The position numbers were made by a program, and so were the translations under genes. From Polynucleobacter sp. MWH-Aus1W21 (lineage in GTDB: Bacteria > Pseudomonadota > Gammaproteobacteria > Burkholderiales > Burkholderiaceae): DNA of 64,000 nucleotides. Below, piece after piece: positions 15,967-24,087 of this stretch (positions within the stretch are counted from its first letter, which is position 1; every line of letters starts with the position of its first letter). The notes below the pieces were generated by a model. It saw nothing but the letters and a program-made list of their open reading frames with translations. It was not told the origin of the DNA and made no database searches. The DNA is taken from NCBI RefSeq assembly GCF_018687275.1, contig NZ_CP061287.1:1178001-1242000 (forward strand). The letters are read 5' to 3'.

Positions 15967-18702
15967 TTATTGGCTTAGTGACTTATTGGATGAAGAAAGG
16001 CTCTTGCGCTCATCCTTTAGCTCACCCGTAAAAAAGAGATAAGCCAGAATGCGTCTTAAATTCTGAACCGCTAAAGAAAAGACCATTTTCGATCCTTGGC
16101 CATAAACGAAACTAACGATCTTAAAGAAGTTGCTGTTGTCGACAATAAATTCAGCACCCAAAACCACCTCATCACCCTCTTTAATCACGCGGCGAATTAT
16201 GCAATCCATGCGTTGTTGCGCCTTGAGTACACCAGATACCCAAATTTCAACCAATTCATTGTCATCAATTAAAAAGGGTAAATTTACTTTTATACCAACG
16301 CCCGTTAGAGAGATATCGAATAGCCATCCCTCTAAAGTTGCGTCTGAGTTAGGAAAGTACACTATCATTTTTTGACCGGCCCGTAGGCGAGGAAAGGTTC
16401 GCGCCTGCTCGTGGTCGACTAAGCCAATGGTGTAAACCGAGAACAAATAAAATAGATAAATAATCCAATTAGCTAGGCCGGTGATTACATAAAACCAAAC
16501 ATAGGGATTAAAAAGCATCACTAAAAAAGTGCCTACGCTTTTTGTAATATAAGCAAAATAACCTGCAAAGTTTTCGCGAACGGCCTTAAGCCCTAACTTG
16601 GTTAATAAATAGAGTTGTAATTTTGAATGCTTAAGTTCTGCACTAGCATCCCAAATCCGCTGCCAGCGACCGCTATCCCCATAGACGAAGGCAATCGCTT
16701 CAGGACTACCAATTTGTTCTGGAACAAATTGAGTTCCACAAAAGTAATGAGCAGCCTCTTTTTGGAGTCGAACTACCTTTGCTTTAAACAAATAGCTATT
16801 CCCATAACTATCATTTGCCGCCAATTGAATGGACTCTCCAACCTTTAAATCCGTGTTCAACGGCAGAGTAAATCCAACCCCGCTTACCGAGACATCATCT
16901 AAATCTGCCTCAATAAGAGGTAAACCATACTCACGAATAACGGTGACTGTTCCGCCGCCACCAATGCGGTAATAGGCCCTGATTTGGCGCTTTTCCCAAA
17001 AGGCACCTAGGGACATTAAGCCCAACCAAATATTGATGCAACACCATATTCCAGTAATAACGATGTTGTCATGCCAAATGGGCTCGTAATGCCAGCGCAC
17101 TATCGCAATACAAATAGAAATGGCATTGATGGTTACCAAAATAAATAGAGGGAAGGCATCCCAGCTGAGCTGCTCTTTTTCTAAGGCGATTCCTTTTGGT
17201 GTTACCAAGAATTTTTGCTTCCAAGGATTCAAGAGCACAGGCATGAGTTCTCGAATCATTCTGAACCCTTTGACGGTTTCATAAATCTCTGAGAAGAAGA
17301 GTTGCCGCGATCCCGCAAAGAAGTAGGAGATCACTACAAGAATACTCAAAGCATAAGGAACTGTGAAATCCACCATCTCATGCCAATTGGCGGCGTACAC
17401 ATTCAAGCCCAAGATCAAGAATGCTGAAGGCGCCAAGAAAAAGATGTAGCGCGAAAAACCAAAGAGCCAGGAGTATGACGAAGAAAAATAAGCTAAACGT
17501 TGTGGCAGACTCAGTCCACGCATAAGCAAGGGGTTGTAATGCATCAATATCTGGAGCATCCCTTTAGCCCAGCGAGAATGCTGGGTCAGGTAATCAGACG
17601 GGGTTTCTGGCGAAAGGCCGCAGACCATTGGCTTATTGATATAGCTGCTGTTATAGCCATGCGCATGCAGAATCAACGAGGTCTCGCAATCCTCGGTAAT
17701 CGTCTTAATGGCAATGCCACCCACCTCCATGAGGTACTGACGACGCAACACGGCTGCTGAACCACAGAAAAAGGCAGAGTTCCAAAAATTCATTGCCGGC
17801 TGAATTTTGCGATAGAACATCTCACTCTCATCTGGGCGATTAGAGATGCCGGTAATGACATTATTAACTGGGCCCTCATTCACAAAAAAATGTGGCGATT
17901 GCACCAAGAACATTTTGGGGTCGTCTATGAACTGCCCCACCGTATTACTCAAAATATCTTTTGTCGGTATTTGGTCGCAATCCAAAATCAATATCAGATC
18001 ACCGTTCGTATGCTGTAAAGCATGATTGATATTTCCGGCTTTAGCCTTCTGATTGGTATCCCGTGTGATGTAATGCACACCCAGCTCTTTAGCAAGCCTT
18101 CTTAAGTTGTAATGGCGCCTCCAAGCTTGATGACCGGTTTCCTTACTGCGGCGCTTGGCGTGAGTGCCGCCATCATCCAAGATATAGATTCGTAGTTTTT
18201 CTTTAGGGTATTGAATCTGGGTAGCGGCAGTCACCGTCATGCGGACAATGCCTTCAGACTCATCATAGGTAGGAATAAAGACGTCTACGGTTGGATAGGA
18301 AGCTTCATCTTCGGACAAAGGAATGATTTCACTAGAAGCCGGGGAAAAATTCACGAACATGTCTAGCAAGAACAAGGTGAAACCATACATCTCCGCCAGG
18401 AACAACAAAGCGGTACCGATGAAATCAAAGAAGCTGGTATACGTTAAGGTGTCGAAAATGCGCCAGGCAATGTATCGGCAGCTAACAAATAGCGCTAGAA
18501 CAATAAATAGGGATCGCCAAGGCTGATTCCGGAAATACTTCACCTTGGACATGAGGAAAATGATGATGAAGCTACCCCATCCTAGATATAGCTGGCCACC
18601 AAGATTGAGCAACTCTTCGGCAAAGTAAATCATGAGGCCAATGCCGAACGCAAACATGAATAAGCTTGCAGTAATGCGGAAGTGTCGATCGCGCATAAAC
18701 AT
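15967..18702 (-). CDS. bcsA: cellulose synthase catalytic subunit with two PilZ domains
   Basis: A 911-residue family 2 glycosyltransferase that polymerises UDP-glucose and exports the chain. Numbering from the ATG at 18702, the motifs are DDG 176-178, DCD 241-243, FFCGS 311-315, TED 336-338 and QHSRW 374-378, with membrane helices on both sides. PilZ domain 1 has RAYYR (575-579) and DVSVSG (603-608). After an amphipathic stretch, two extra membrane helices (about 725-762) lead to PilZ domain 2 with RTFPR (768-772) and DISLTG (796-801); each PilZ is followed by an FVYG segment, suggesting duplication. The ATG at 18702 is chosen because it overlaps the upstream stop as TAATG; an upstream start at 18735 is less likely. 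No bcsB follows. Confidence 0.93.
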   Translation of the reverse strand: MFMRDRHFRITASLFMFAFGIGLMIYFAEELLNLGGQLYLGWGSFIIIFLMSKVKYFRNQPWRSLFIVLALFVSCRYIAWRIFDTLTYTSFFDFIGTALLFLAEMYGFTLFLLDMFVNFSPASSEIIPLSEDEASYPTVDVFIPTYDESEGIVRMTVTAATQIQYPKEKLRIYILDDGGTHAKRRSKETGHQAWRRHYNLRRLAKELGVHYITRDTNQKAKAGNINHALQHTNGDLILILDCDQIPTKDILSNTVGQFIDDPKMFLVQSPHFFVNEGPVNNVITGISNRPDESEMFYRKIQPAMNFWNSAFFCGSAAVLRRQYLMEVGGIAIKTITEDCETSLILHAHGYNSSYINKPMVCGLSPETPSDYLTQHSRWAKGMLQILMHYNPLLMRGLSLPQRLAYFSSSYSWLFGFSRYIFFLAPSAFLILGLNVYAANWHEMVDFTVPYALSILVVISYFFAGSRQLFFSEIYETVKGFRMIRELMPVLLNPWKQKFLVTPKGIALEKEQLSWDAFPLFILVTINAISICIAIVRWHYEPIWHDNIVITGIWCCINIWLGLMSLGAFWEKRQIRAYYRIGGGGTVTVIREYGLPLIEADLDDVSVSGVGFTLPLNTDLKVGESIQLAANDSYGNSYLFKAKVVRLQKEAAHYFCGTQFVPEQIGSPEAIAFVYGDSGRWQRIWDASAELKHSKLQLYLLTKLGLKAVRENFAGYFAYITKSVGTFLVMLFNPYVWFYVITGLANWIIYLFYLFSVYTIGLVDHEQARTFPRLRAGQKMIVYFPNSDATLEGWLFDISLTGVGIKVNLPFLIDDNELVEIWVSGVLKAQQRMDCIIRRVIKEGDEVVLGAEFIVDNSNFFKIVSFVYGQGSKMVFSLAVQNLRRILAYLFFTGELKDERKSLSSSNKSLSQ

Positions 18703-19394
18703 TAGCGATTCACCAAATATAAAAACCAAGCCCAAAGTGCTTCATAGCCCACAGTAAGGAGAAGCACCCCAAAGAACAGCAACAAAACTCCTGCAACCAA
18801 TTTCAAGCCAAAGGAGCGTATAGGCTGAATCTCCGCATCAACTGCATTGGGGTCTTGATGAAGCTTTCCTGGGTCAACCTCGGTTGGATTCCAAAATACT
18901 TCATAGGCATTGAGGGCTCTATCTTCGCCTGTTCTTAGTAGTTGGCGCGTAAAGCGGCAGAGAAGTGCCTCAGGATTTTTTAAGGAATCATGAGCGCCCT
19001 CAGATAAATATAGCTCTCCAGCCCCAGCTGACTGGGCCATGAAAGAGGCCAACTGAATCGAGCGCTCCTCTTCCCTTATTCCCGTAAAAGGATTAACTAG
19101 AGCAACTATCCCAATAGAGGCTAAACATATGGGGGATAAATGATTTTTTGCATTTAATGCGTCCGCCTCTATTTGGATAGCCATGCCAGCTTGAGCTGCA
19201 AAACTGACTTGTTCAAATGCATACATCAGCTTTCCCTGAGATTCTTCAAATGCCGTCCCACGAAAATCTTTACATATTCTTGCAATCAAAAGAATCAGTT
19301 TTTCGCGCACCGCATGATTAGATGCCTCATCGGGCAACTCCACATCCACTCTAGGAATAATGTGTATATGAAAGGCGCTTAAGAAATCGCTCAT
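18702..19394 (-). CDS. degenerate class III nucleotidyl cyclase-like protein with C-terminal membrane anchor
   Basis: A 230-residue protein with no confident family name. Its pattern follows a class III cyclase domain: GTAFEESQGKLMYAFEQV resembles the second metal-site strand, ERSIQLASFMAQSAGAGELYLSEGA resembles the VNIAARL...GGICIS block, and LNAYEVFWNP resembles the closing strand. The two metal-binding Asp positions are absent (FHIHIIPRV in place of FxDIxGST, QGKLMYAF in place of GDGLLAEF), so it should be inactive. A helix at about 196-220 anchors it in the membrane. It overlaps bcsA by one base (TAATG) and the dgkA stop by one base (TGATG), so all three are translationally coupled. A structural or nucleotide-sensing partner of BcsA is inference. 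Confidence 0.6.
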   Translation of the reverse strand: MSDFLSAFHIHIIPRVDVELPDEASNHAVREKLILLIARICKDFRGTAFEESQGKLMYAFEQVSFAAQAGMAIQIEADALNAKNHLSPICLASIGIVALVNPFTGIREEERSIQLASFMAQSAGAGELYLSEGAHDSLKNPEALLCRFTRQLLRTGEDRALNAYEVFWNPTEVDPGKLHQDPNAVDAEIQPIRSFGLKLVAGVLLLFFGVLLLTVGYEALWAWFLYLVNR

Positions 19395-19744
19395 CAGAAA
19401 AATGGTGATAGATAGCGAATAAAGATTAAAACAATAGCCAACACAATAATCATTACTGCTGCTGCACCTAAATCCTTAATTTTTTTTATCTCAGGATGTT
19501 CTTCTAGGGTAATCAGATCACAGATCTTTTCAATCGCAGTGTTCAATGCCTCAACCGCCAACAAGACTAGAGATAAAACTGCTATTAATACGGTATACAC
19601 ATTTGGGCGATAGCAAAAAAAACCAATAGCTATCAAAACCAGCAATAACTCCCTGCGAGCAGCCTTTTGCTTAATGAGTTCCTTAAAGCCATCAAAGGCA
19701 TTAATAGTCGCGTGAATGATATTTCGTTTTTTTGGCATAACCAT
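19394..19744 (-). CDS. dgkA: diacylglycerol kinase, integral membrane
   Basis: A 116-residue DgkA that phosphorylates diacylglycerol to phosphatidic acid with ATP in the inner membrane. The family signature is clear: an N-terminal amphipathic segment with AFDGFKELIKQKAARRELLL, the VEALNTAIEKICDL motif carrying the catalytic and metal Glu/Asn residues, and three membrane helices. The ATG at 19744 is preferred to an upstream TTG at 19756; another ATG at 19738 is possible. The gene is embedded in the cellulose operon and overlaps the next gene by one base. Since BcsG releases diacylglycerol from phosphatidylethanolamine, local recycling is a sensible role. Confidence 0.93.
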   Translation of the reverse strand: MVMPKKRNIIHATINAFDGFKELIKQKAARRELLLVLIAIGFFCYRPNVYTVLIAVLSLVLLAVEALNTAIEKICDLITLEEHPEIKKIKDLGAAAVMIIVLAIVLIFIRYLSPFF

Positions 19745-19778
19745 AAGATTTATCAAGAATATTGGCTATTTTATTGGC

Positions 19779-20612
19779 CTATTGAGTCCAGAGCTCAGTT
19801 CGGTTGCGACCCTTTGACTTCGCCAAATACATAGCCTGATCTGCCCTGGCATAAAAGACCTGCAAAACCAAGCCCGCTTTGGTCTGACCATTGATTTTAG
19901 GGTTAAAACTAGCAACCCCAATACTGATCGATATAAAGATCTCTTTGCCATCGAAAACCGCGCTAGGCAAGGAAATAACCTTCTTACGCAAGCGCTCCGC
20001 TACTTCATTAGCCATCTCAATTGTGCTTCCTGGCAATACAACAAAGAATTCTTCACCCCCTACCCGACCAAAGATATCAATTGCCCTTAACTCTTCTTGG
20101 CAATGTTTCACTAGCTTAATCAAGACAACATCACCGAGCGGATGACCATATTGATCATTAATATTTTTAAAGTGATCAATATCCAACATCAGAAATGCTA
20201 CGGGCTCTTGACTGCGTAGCGATCTTTCGATTTCCAATTCTGCTCTAGCGAAGGTTTCAGAGCGGCTCAACGCCTGGGTTAAAGAATCTGTTTTTGAGCT
20301 GCGGTCCAAAATAAAATTCTTGATTTCCAATTCAGTAATAATTTTTTTGAGCTGCACTACACCAAAAAACATTAGCAGCGAAATAGATAGGGCCAGGAAA
20401 GCATCAAATAGGTTGTAATGTCCGCTTGTATAGAAAAGCAGTATCGGAGCCACTCTTCTGCCGATCATCAAACCAAAGCTAAGCGCTAATAGGCCGCTAG
20501 CCAGGCGATACTGCTTGGATCGAAAAAATAAGTTGAGAGCGTATGCGGTAATACCTACCTGCGCTACCACCGCCATCACATAAAAGATGATTGAAAAAAA
20601 CTTAGCTCCCAT
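19779..20612 (-). CDS. membrane diguanylate cyclase (GGEEF)
   Basis: A 277-residue enzyme with three to four N-terminal membrane helices (about 5-90) and a compact C-terminal GGDEF domain. The signature is GGEEF at 185-189, preceded by an RAID inhibitory site at 176-179, so it is expected to be active and product-inhibited. The domain ends with the standard ADQAMYLAKSKGRNR helix. It starts 2 bases after the upstream HD-GYP gene and lies 34 bases before dgkA in the same operon as bcsA, so it probably sets local c-di-GMP for the two PilZ domains of BcsA. The membrane sensor part is not assignable to a named family. Confidence 0.93.
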   Translation of the reverse strand: MGAKFFSIIFYVMAVVAQVGITAYALNLFFRSKQYRLASGLLALSFGLMIGRRVAPILLFYTSGHYNLFDAFLALSISLLMFFGVVQLKKIITELEIKNFILDRSSKTDSLTQALSRSETFARAELEIERSLRSQEPVAFLMLDIDHFKNINDQYGHPLGDVVLIKLVKHCQEELRAIDIFGRVGGEEFFVVLPGSTIEMANEVAERLRKKVISLPSAVFDGKEIFISISIGVASFNPKINGQTKAGLVLQVFYARADQAMYLAKSKGRNRTELWTQ

Positions 20613-20614
20613 AA

Positions 20615-21844
20615 TTATTGGGTATCAATAATTTTTTGTAACTCATTTTCACCATCAAGGAGTTTGAAAGCAGCATCAACTACTTTGGCATCTAACTGCG
20701 TCCCGGCCTCTATTCGAATTTCATCCAAAGCAGCAGCCAAACCTTTTGCTGGACGATAAGGTCTATGCGTTGCCATCGCTTCAATGGTGTCAGCCACCGC
20801 CAACACCCTAGCCTCTTCGCAAATCTCATCCCCCTTTAACCCGTTTGGGTAACCGCTGCCATCTAAGCGCTCGTGATGTTGATGCACCATCTCAGCAATC
20901 GGCCATGGGAAAGGAATATCCTTGAGAATTTGATAGCCAGCCTCGACGTGACCTTGGACCAACTGCATTTCAATATCGTTAAGTCGGGATGGCTTTGTCA
21001 GTATCTCGGAAGGGACTGCCATCTTGCCAATGTCATGCACCATTGCAGCCATATAAAGAGCCTGAATTCGCTCGTTTTCCCAGCCTAGCTTGCGAGCAAT
21101 TGCCATGGAAATGCTGGCAACCCTCTTTTGATGACCAGCGGTATAGGGATCGCGCCATTCCATGGTCTTAGACATGGCCTCAATGGTTGATCGCAACGCA
21201 GTTGATAGGCGCTCCTGTGTTAGTTCTTTTTCATGGATTTGATCGTCCAACTTATGCTGACGCTCAATAGAGCGCAACCCAAACCCAATCTCCTTGGCGA
21301 GACTTTCAAATAACTGAACTTCTGAAGCTCCAAACGTATTTGGGATTTTTGAATAGGCCAGCAACACACCGAATGGAATTCCAGAAACACCATCGGGTAT
21401 TGGACAACCTATCGCAGACCGAATACCAAACTCCTTGGCTCGTTCTCGCCAAGCTATAAATCCTGGATCAATTTCTCCATCTACAACTACACTTGTTTTA
21501 TTGTTTCGAATGGAGCTGCCTGCAGGACCGCGTCCTGTTTGCTCTGCTTCAGACCAGCTCACCACAATATTTTTGATATAACCCGCAGCTGCTCCGGCTG
21601 CTCCCATCACTTTCACGGTTTTAAAAGTATCGTCTTCCGCCCTACCAACCCAAGCAAGAACGTATGGACCCTGGGATGCAATTGCTTCACATACCTCTTG
21701 AATTAGTAGTTCAGTTGAATTAGCACGCGCCAATGCGGCAGCTGCTTCAGAGAGTGCGGATATGGCCCATCCTCGCTTCTCCAACTCTGTTTGAATCTCT
21801 TCTTGAGAAGCTACCATCTGATGTTGCGATGAATCATTTTTCAT
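20615..21844 (-). CDS. GAF plus HD-GYP c-di-GMP phosphodiesterase
   Basis: A 409-residue cytoplasmic protein. Residues about 25-195 look like a GAF sensor domain (AIGCPIPDGVSGIPFGVLLAYS), followed by a coiled linker and an HD-GYP domain. The metal pair is H270/D271 (MVHDIGK), HQHHERLDGSGYPNGLKG holds the GYP triad at 331-333, and ADTIEAMATHRPYRP closes the signature. It is the first gene of the seven-gene cellulose operon and is tightly linked (2 bases) to the GGEEF cyclase. Together they form a second make-and-break c-di-GMP pair beside the one at 6263-9123. Confidence 0.92.
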   Translation of the reverse strand: MKNDSSQHQMVASQEEIQTELEKRGWAISALSEAAAALARANSTELLIQEVCEAIASQGPYVLAWVGRAEDDTFKTVKVMGAAGAAAGYIKNIVVSWSEAEQTGRGPAGSSIRNNKTSVVVDGEIDPGFIAWRERAKEFGIRSAIGCPIPDGVSGIPFGVLLAYSKIPNTFGASEVQLFESLAKEIGFGLRSIERQHKLDDQIHEKELTQERLSTALRSTIEAMSKTMEWRDPYTAGHQKRVASISMAIARKLGWENERIQALYMAAMVHDIGKMAVPSEILTKPSRLNDIEMQLVQGHVEAGYQILKDIPFPWPIAEMVHQHHERLDGSGYPNGLKGDEICEEARVLAVADTIEAMATHRPYRPAKGLAAALDEIRIEAGTQLDAKVVDAAFKLLDGENELQKIIDTQ

Positions 21845-21936
21845 ACTTTCATTATCGATCTAAATCCTTATAAAAAACCTTGCTATTAGCAATAAATAGG
21901 CACAGTATTAAGAGATTGACTTCTCACAAAGGGAAC

Positions 21937-22428
21937 ATGAAAGACGATATTGAAAAGATTTATGCAAAGCTAGTCAGTCTAGAAACTGAGGTAGGAAATT
22001 TACGTCAGGGCTATATAACCGTGAATGCTCGCTATGCAGAGGCTCTGGGCACCCTAAAGGAGCTTACCGCTAGCGCCCTAGAGGCCGCGAAAAGGGCTGC
22101 AGTGTCTGCAGAAAAAGCTTCTCTGTCCGCGAAGAATTGCGCTACTGCAGCTAAGTTAGCTGCATCCGAAGCAGTAGTAGATGCCGCTGAAGCCGCAGCC
22201 GATGCTGCCGCTGCCTCTGCTGAGGCCGCCATTGAGGCTGCCGCTGCTGCCTCAGCAGCTGCCGCCGCTGCCGCTGCCGCAGTCGCTCATCAGGCTGAAG
22301 AGTCATCTATCTTGGCTTCTGCCGAAGCAGCCGAGGCGACTAAACGAGCCGCGATAGCTGCCGCTGAAGCCGTGAAGATGTCTAATCTTGCTGCCGAGTC
22401 TGCAAGATCAGCTCGCAATAACAAATAA
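21937..22428 (+). CDS. alanine-rich, low-complexity helical protein
   Basis: A 163-residue protein of unknown function. The first 55 residues are mixed and heptad-like (IEKIYAKLVSLETEVGNLR); the rest is dominated by Ala with regularly placed Glu, Lys and Ser, including a run of nine consecutive alanines, and should be one long helix or coiled coil. The ATG at 21937 follows an AAAGGGA ribosome site and is preferred to the upstream start at 21880. It diverges from the cellulose operon and ends in a strong terminator. Fibre-like surface, histone-like and phasin-like roles are all conceivable; none is supported by a motif. Confidence 0.7.
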   Translation: MKDDIEKIYAKLVSLETEVGNLRQGYITVNARYAEALGTLKELTASALEAAKRAAVSAEKASLSAKNCATAAKLAASEAVVDAAEAAADAAAASAEAAIEAAAAASAAAAAAAAAVAHQAEESSILASAEAAEATKRAAIAAAEAVKMSNLAAESARSARNNK

Positions 22429-22442
22429 GCACTCATGACCAA

Positions 22443-22478
22443 AAAGCAAAAAGCCCCAATTTAGGGGCTTTTTGCTTT
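22443..22478. terminator. bidirectional rho-independent terminator
   Basis: A perfect 15-base stem (AAAGCAAAAAGCCCC and its complement) closes a 6-base loop. A-tract and T-tract flank it on both sides, so it can end the Ala-rich gene on the plus strand and tRNA-His on the minus strand. Confidence 0.92.
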
Positions 22479-22485
22479 AATACTG

Positions 22486-22562
22486 TGGGGCGAACGACGG
22501 GGCTCGAACCCGCGACAACCAGAATCACAATCTGGGACTCTACCAACTGAGCTACGTCCGCC
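22486..22562 (-). tRNA. tRNA-His (GTG anticodon)
   Basis: A 77-base cloverleaf with the CCA end encoded. The acceptor stem includes the extra 5' G(-1) paired with the C before CCA, which is specific to tRNA-His. The D arm (GCTCAGTTGGTAGAG), the anticodon loop TTGTGAT with GTG, and the T arm (GGGTTCGAGCCCC) are all present. A consensus promoter and a terminator flank it. Confidence 0.97.
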
Positions 22563-22575
22563 ACTGAAGACCTAG

Positions 22576-22605
22576 ATTATAGCTTTTTGCCCAAAAACCT
22601 GTCAA
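22576..22605 (-). promoter_or_regulatory. consensus sigma-70 promoter of tRNA-His
   Basis: On the minus strand TTGACA (22605-22600) and TATAAT (22581-22576) are both perfect matches, with an 18-base spacer. The start point is predicted about 7 bases upstream of the mature tRNA 5' end. Confidence 0.88.
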
Positions 22606-22628
22606 AAACACCCCGCTAAGGGCTGTGT
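22604..22628 (-). terminator. possible dusA terminator
   Basis: Just after the dusA stop the minus strand can form ACAC/GTGT plus CCC/GGG pairing, with a 2-base bulge and a TTAGC loop, followed by TTTTTG. The T-run overlaps the -35 of the tRNA promoter. The imperfect stem makes this tentative. Confidence 0.4.
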
Positions 22629-23711
22629 TTAGGCACTTTCATAGTCAAAAGCGGCCCAATCCCCGAGACATAAGCTCGCATCAATGAAAAAGTCGGTGAT
22701 CGCCGCCTTGCTCTGAACTTTGGCTAAAGCATGATGATCTGAGAGTCTCTGACGCCAATAACGAGAGCCTGCTCTGCCATGCGCCAACCCAAGAATATGC
22801 CTCGTGAATGCGCCGATATAAAAAGGCTTACCTTTAGCCTGACACTCATCAAACCAAGCGTGAACTTGTTTCACCAAAGCAATCTGAATACGGTGCCACT
22901 CGGTTTCACTGAAAAGATAACCAGCAGCATCGCCATCCGTGTTGATCATGTCATCCCAACCCAAAAGTAGCGCCGGAAAATGATATGCAGCCCTTCCCAC
23001 CATAAAACCATCAAAGTCATTCCAGTGACCGGCAATTTGTTCATTCGTTTCTAAGCCACCGTTGAGCAACACTTTGAGATTTGGAAATTGCTTTTGTGCA
23101 TCTAGTCTCAGTTTTGCGGCTACTTCATAACGCAACGGTGGTTTGCTGCGATTTTCTTTAGGGGACAAGCCTTTGAGCACTGCATTACGAGCATGAATGG
23201 TTACTTGACTTGCGCCAGCATCTGCAACAGCTAGAATAAAGTTCAGTGCAAATTGATAATCGGCTTCTGAATTCGCAGCATCCATCGAATCCAAACCTAG
23301 GCGATGTTTTACGGAGATCGGAATATCGACAGCAGCCTTCATTGCCTTTACACAATCAGCAACCAGATTAGGCTCAGCCATTAAACAAGCACCAAAGGCA
23401 CCACGCTGCACTCGTTCAGATGGACAACCGCAGTTGAGATCAATTTCATCGTAGCCCCACTGCTGGGCCAGCCCTGCAGACTTTGCTAAATCAGAAGGCT
23501 CTGATCCACCCAACTGCAAAGCGACTGGATGTTGATCTTGCGAATAATCTAAATGCCGAGGGACATCACCATGCAGGAGCGCGCCAGTAGTGACCATTTC
23601 TGTATAAAGAATCGCCTCTTTAGTAAGCGTGCGATGAAAAGAACGGCAGTGACGATCTGTCCACTCCATCATGGGCGCTACTGCAAGACGTTTCTTTAGG
23701 GTATTGGTCAT
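22629..23711 (-). CDS. dusA: tRNA-dihydrouridine synthase A
   Basis: A 360-residue FMN enzyme that reduces U20/U20a in the tRNA D-loop using NADPH. It opens with VAPMMEWTDRHCR, has the NCGCPSERVQRGAFGACLM active-site block with catalytic Cys96, the KHRLGLD segment and the VTIHARNAVLKGLSPKENR motif characteristic of the DusA subgroup, and a VLLNGGLETNEQI FMN-binding stretch. The length is normal for the subgroup. It lies next to tRNA-His in the same orientation, but the tRNA has its own promoter. Confidence 0.95.
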   Translation of the reverse strand: MTNTLKKRLAVAPMMEWTDRHCRSFHRTLTKEAILYTEMVTTGALLHGDVPRHLDYSQDQHPVALQLGGSEPSDLAKSAGLAQQWGYDEIDLNCGCPSERVQRGAFGACLMAEPNLVADCVKAMKAAVDIPISVKHRLGLDSMDAANSEADYQFALNFILAVADAGASQVTIHARNAVLKGLSPKENRSKPPLRYEVAAKLRLDAQKQFPNLKVLLNGGLETNEQIAGHWNDFDGFMVGRAAYHFPALLLGWDDMINTDGDAAGYLFSETEWHRIQIALVKQVHAWFDECQAKGKPFYIGAFTRHILGLAHGRAGSRYWRQRLSDHHALAKVQSKAAITDFFIDASLCLGDWAAFDYESA

Positions 23712-23800
23712 GAACTTCGGTTAAATAACAATTGACCGTCATTTTAAATGCATAAGGGCAACCAAAGCTGCCCTTACTGTAAAGCAAAGATTTTTCTTGA

Positions 23801-24064
23801 TTAACGCAATTTTGCTAGCTTAGCCTCAAGCTCTACTGCAAGATCCAAAGCACCCATATAGCCAGACTTCAAATGATTGGGCAAATCAGGATCGCCAACC
23901 ATAGCGCCTAGAGTTTCAACTAGGCTAAAAACAATTCCTTTGGCAGCGCCGGCTGCAATCGTATTGTTTGCTACAGCCTTATCAATATGATTTACCGCAT
24001 CTAGAAAGTAATCATGCCCAGGGAGTCCATCAGGTCCTAAGGGCTCTTGAGTTTTGTCTTTCAT
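23801..24064 (-). CDS. conserved-looking small protein of unknown function
   Basis: An 87-residue soluble protein with no recognised family. It begins with a polar PLGPDGLPGHDYF segment, then helices rich in Ala and Leu (LDAVNHIDKAVANN, AAGAAKGIVFSLVETLGAMVG) and a charged amphipathic end. The ATG at 24064 has a good AAGGA ribosome site 9 bases upstream. It lies 23 bases after the eRF1-like gene on the same strand, suggesting one two-gene unit that shares the divergent promoter region with an FNR-like box. Confidence 0.65.
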   Translation of the reverse strand: MKDKTQEPLGPDGLPGHDYFLDAVNHIDKAVANNTIAAGAAKGIVFSLVETLGAMVGDPDLPNHLKSGYMGALDLAVELEAKLAKLR

Positions 24065-24087
24065 TTTCAATATCCTTATATGACTTT

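Noticed and set aside
15967..18702. Second PilZ region as a separate Alg44-like gene
   Set aside because: The frame is continuous with BcsA and there is no start signal before it.
19394..19756. dgkA starting at 19756
   Set aside because: That codon is TTG; in-frame ATG codons at 19744 and 19738 sit closer to the conserved region.
22032..22428. GCC/GCT-rich stretch as a tandem DNA repeat or CRISPR-like array
   Set aside because: There is no fixed repeat unit or spacer; the pattern is codon-level alanine enrichment.
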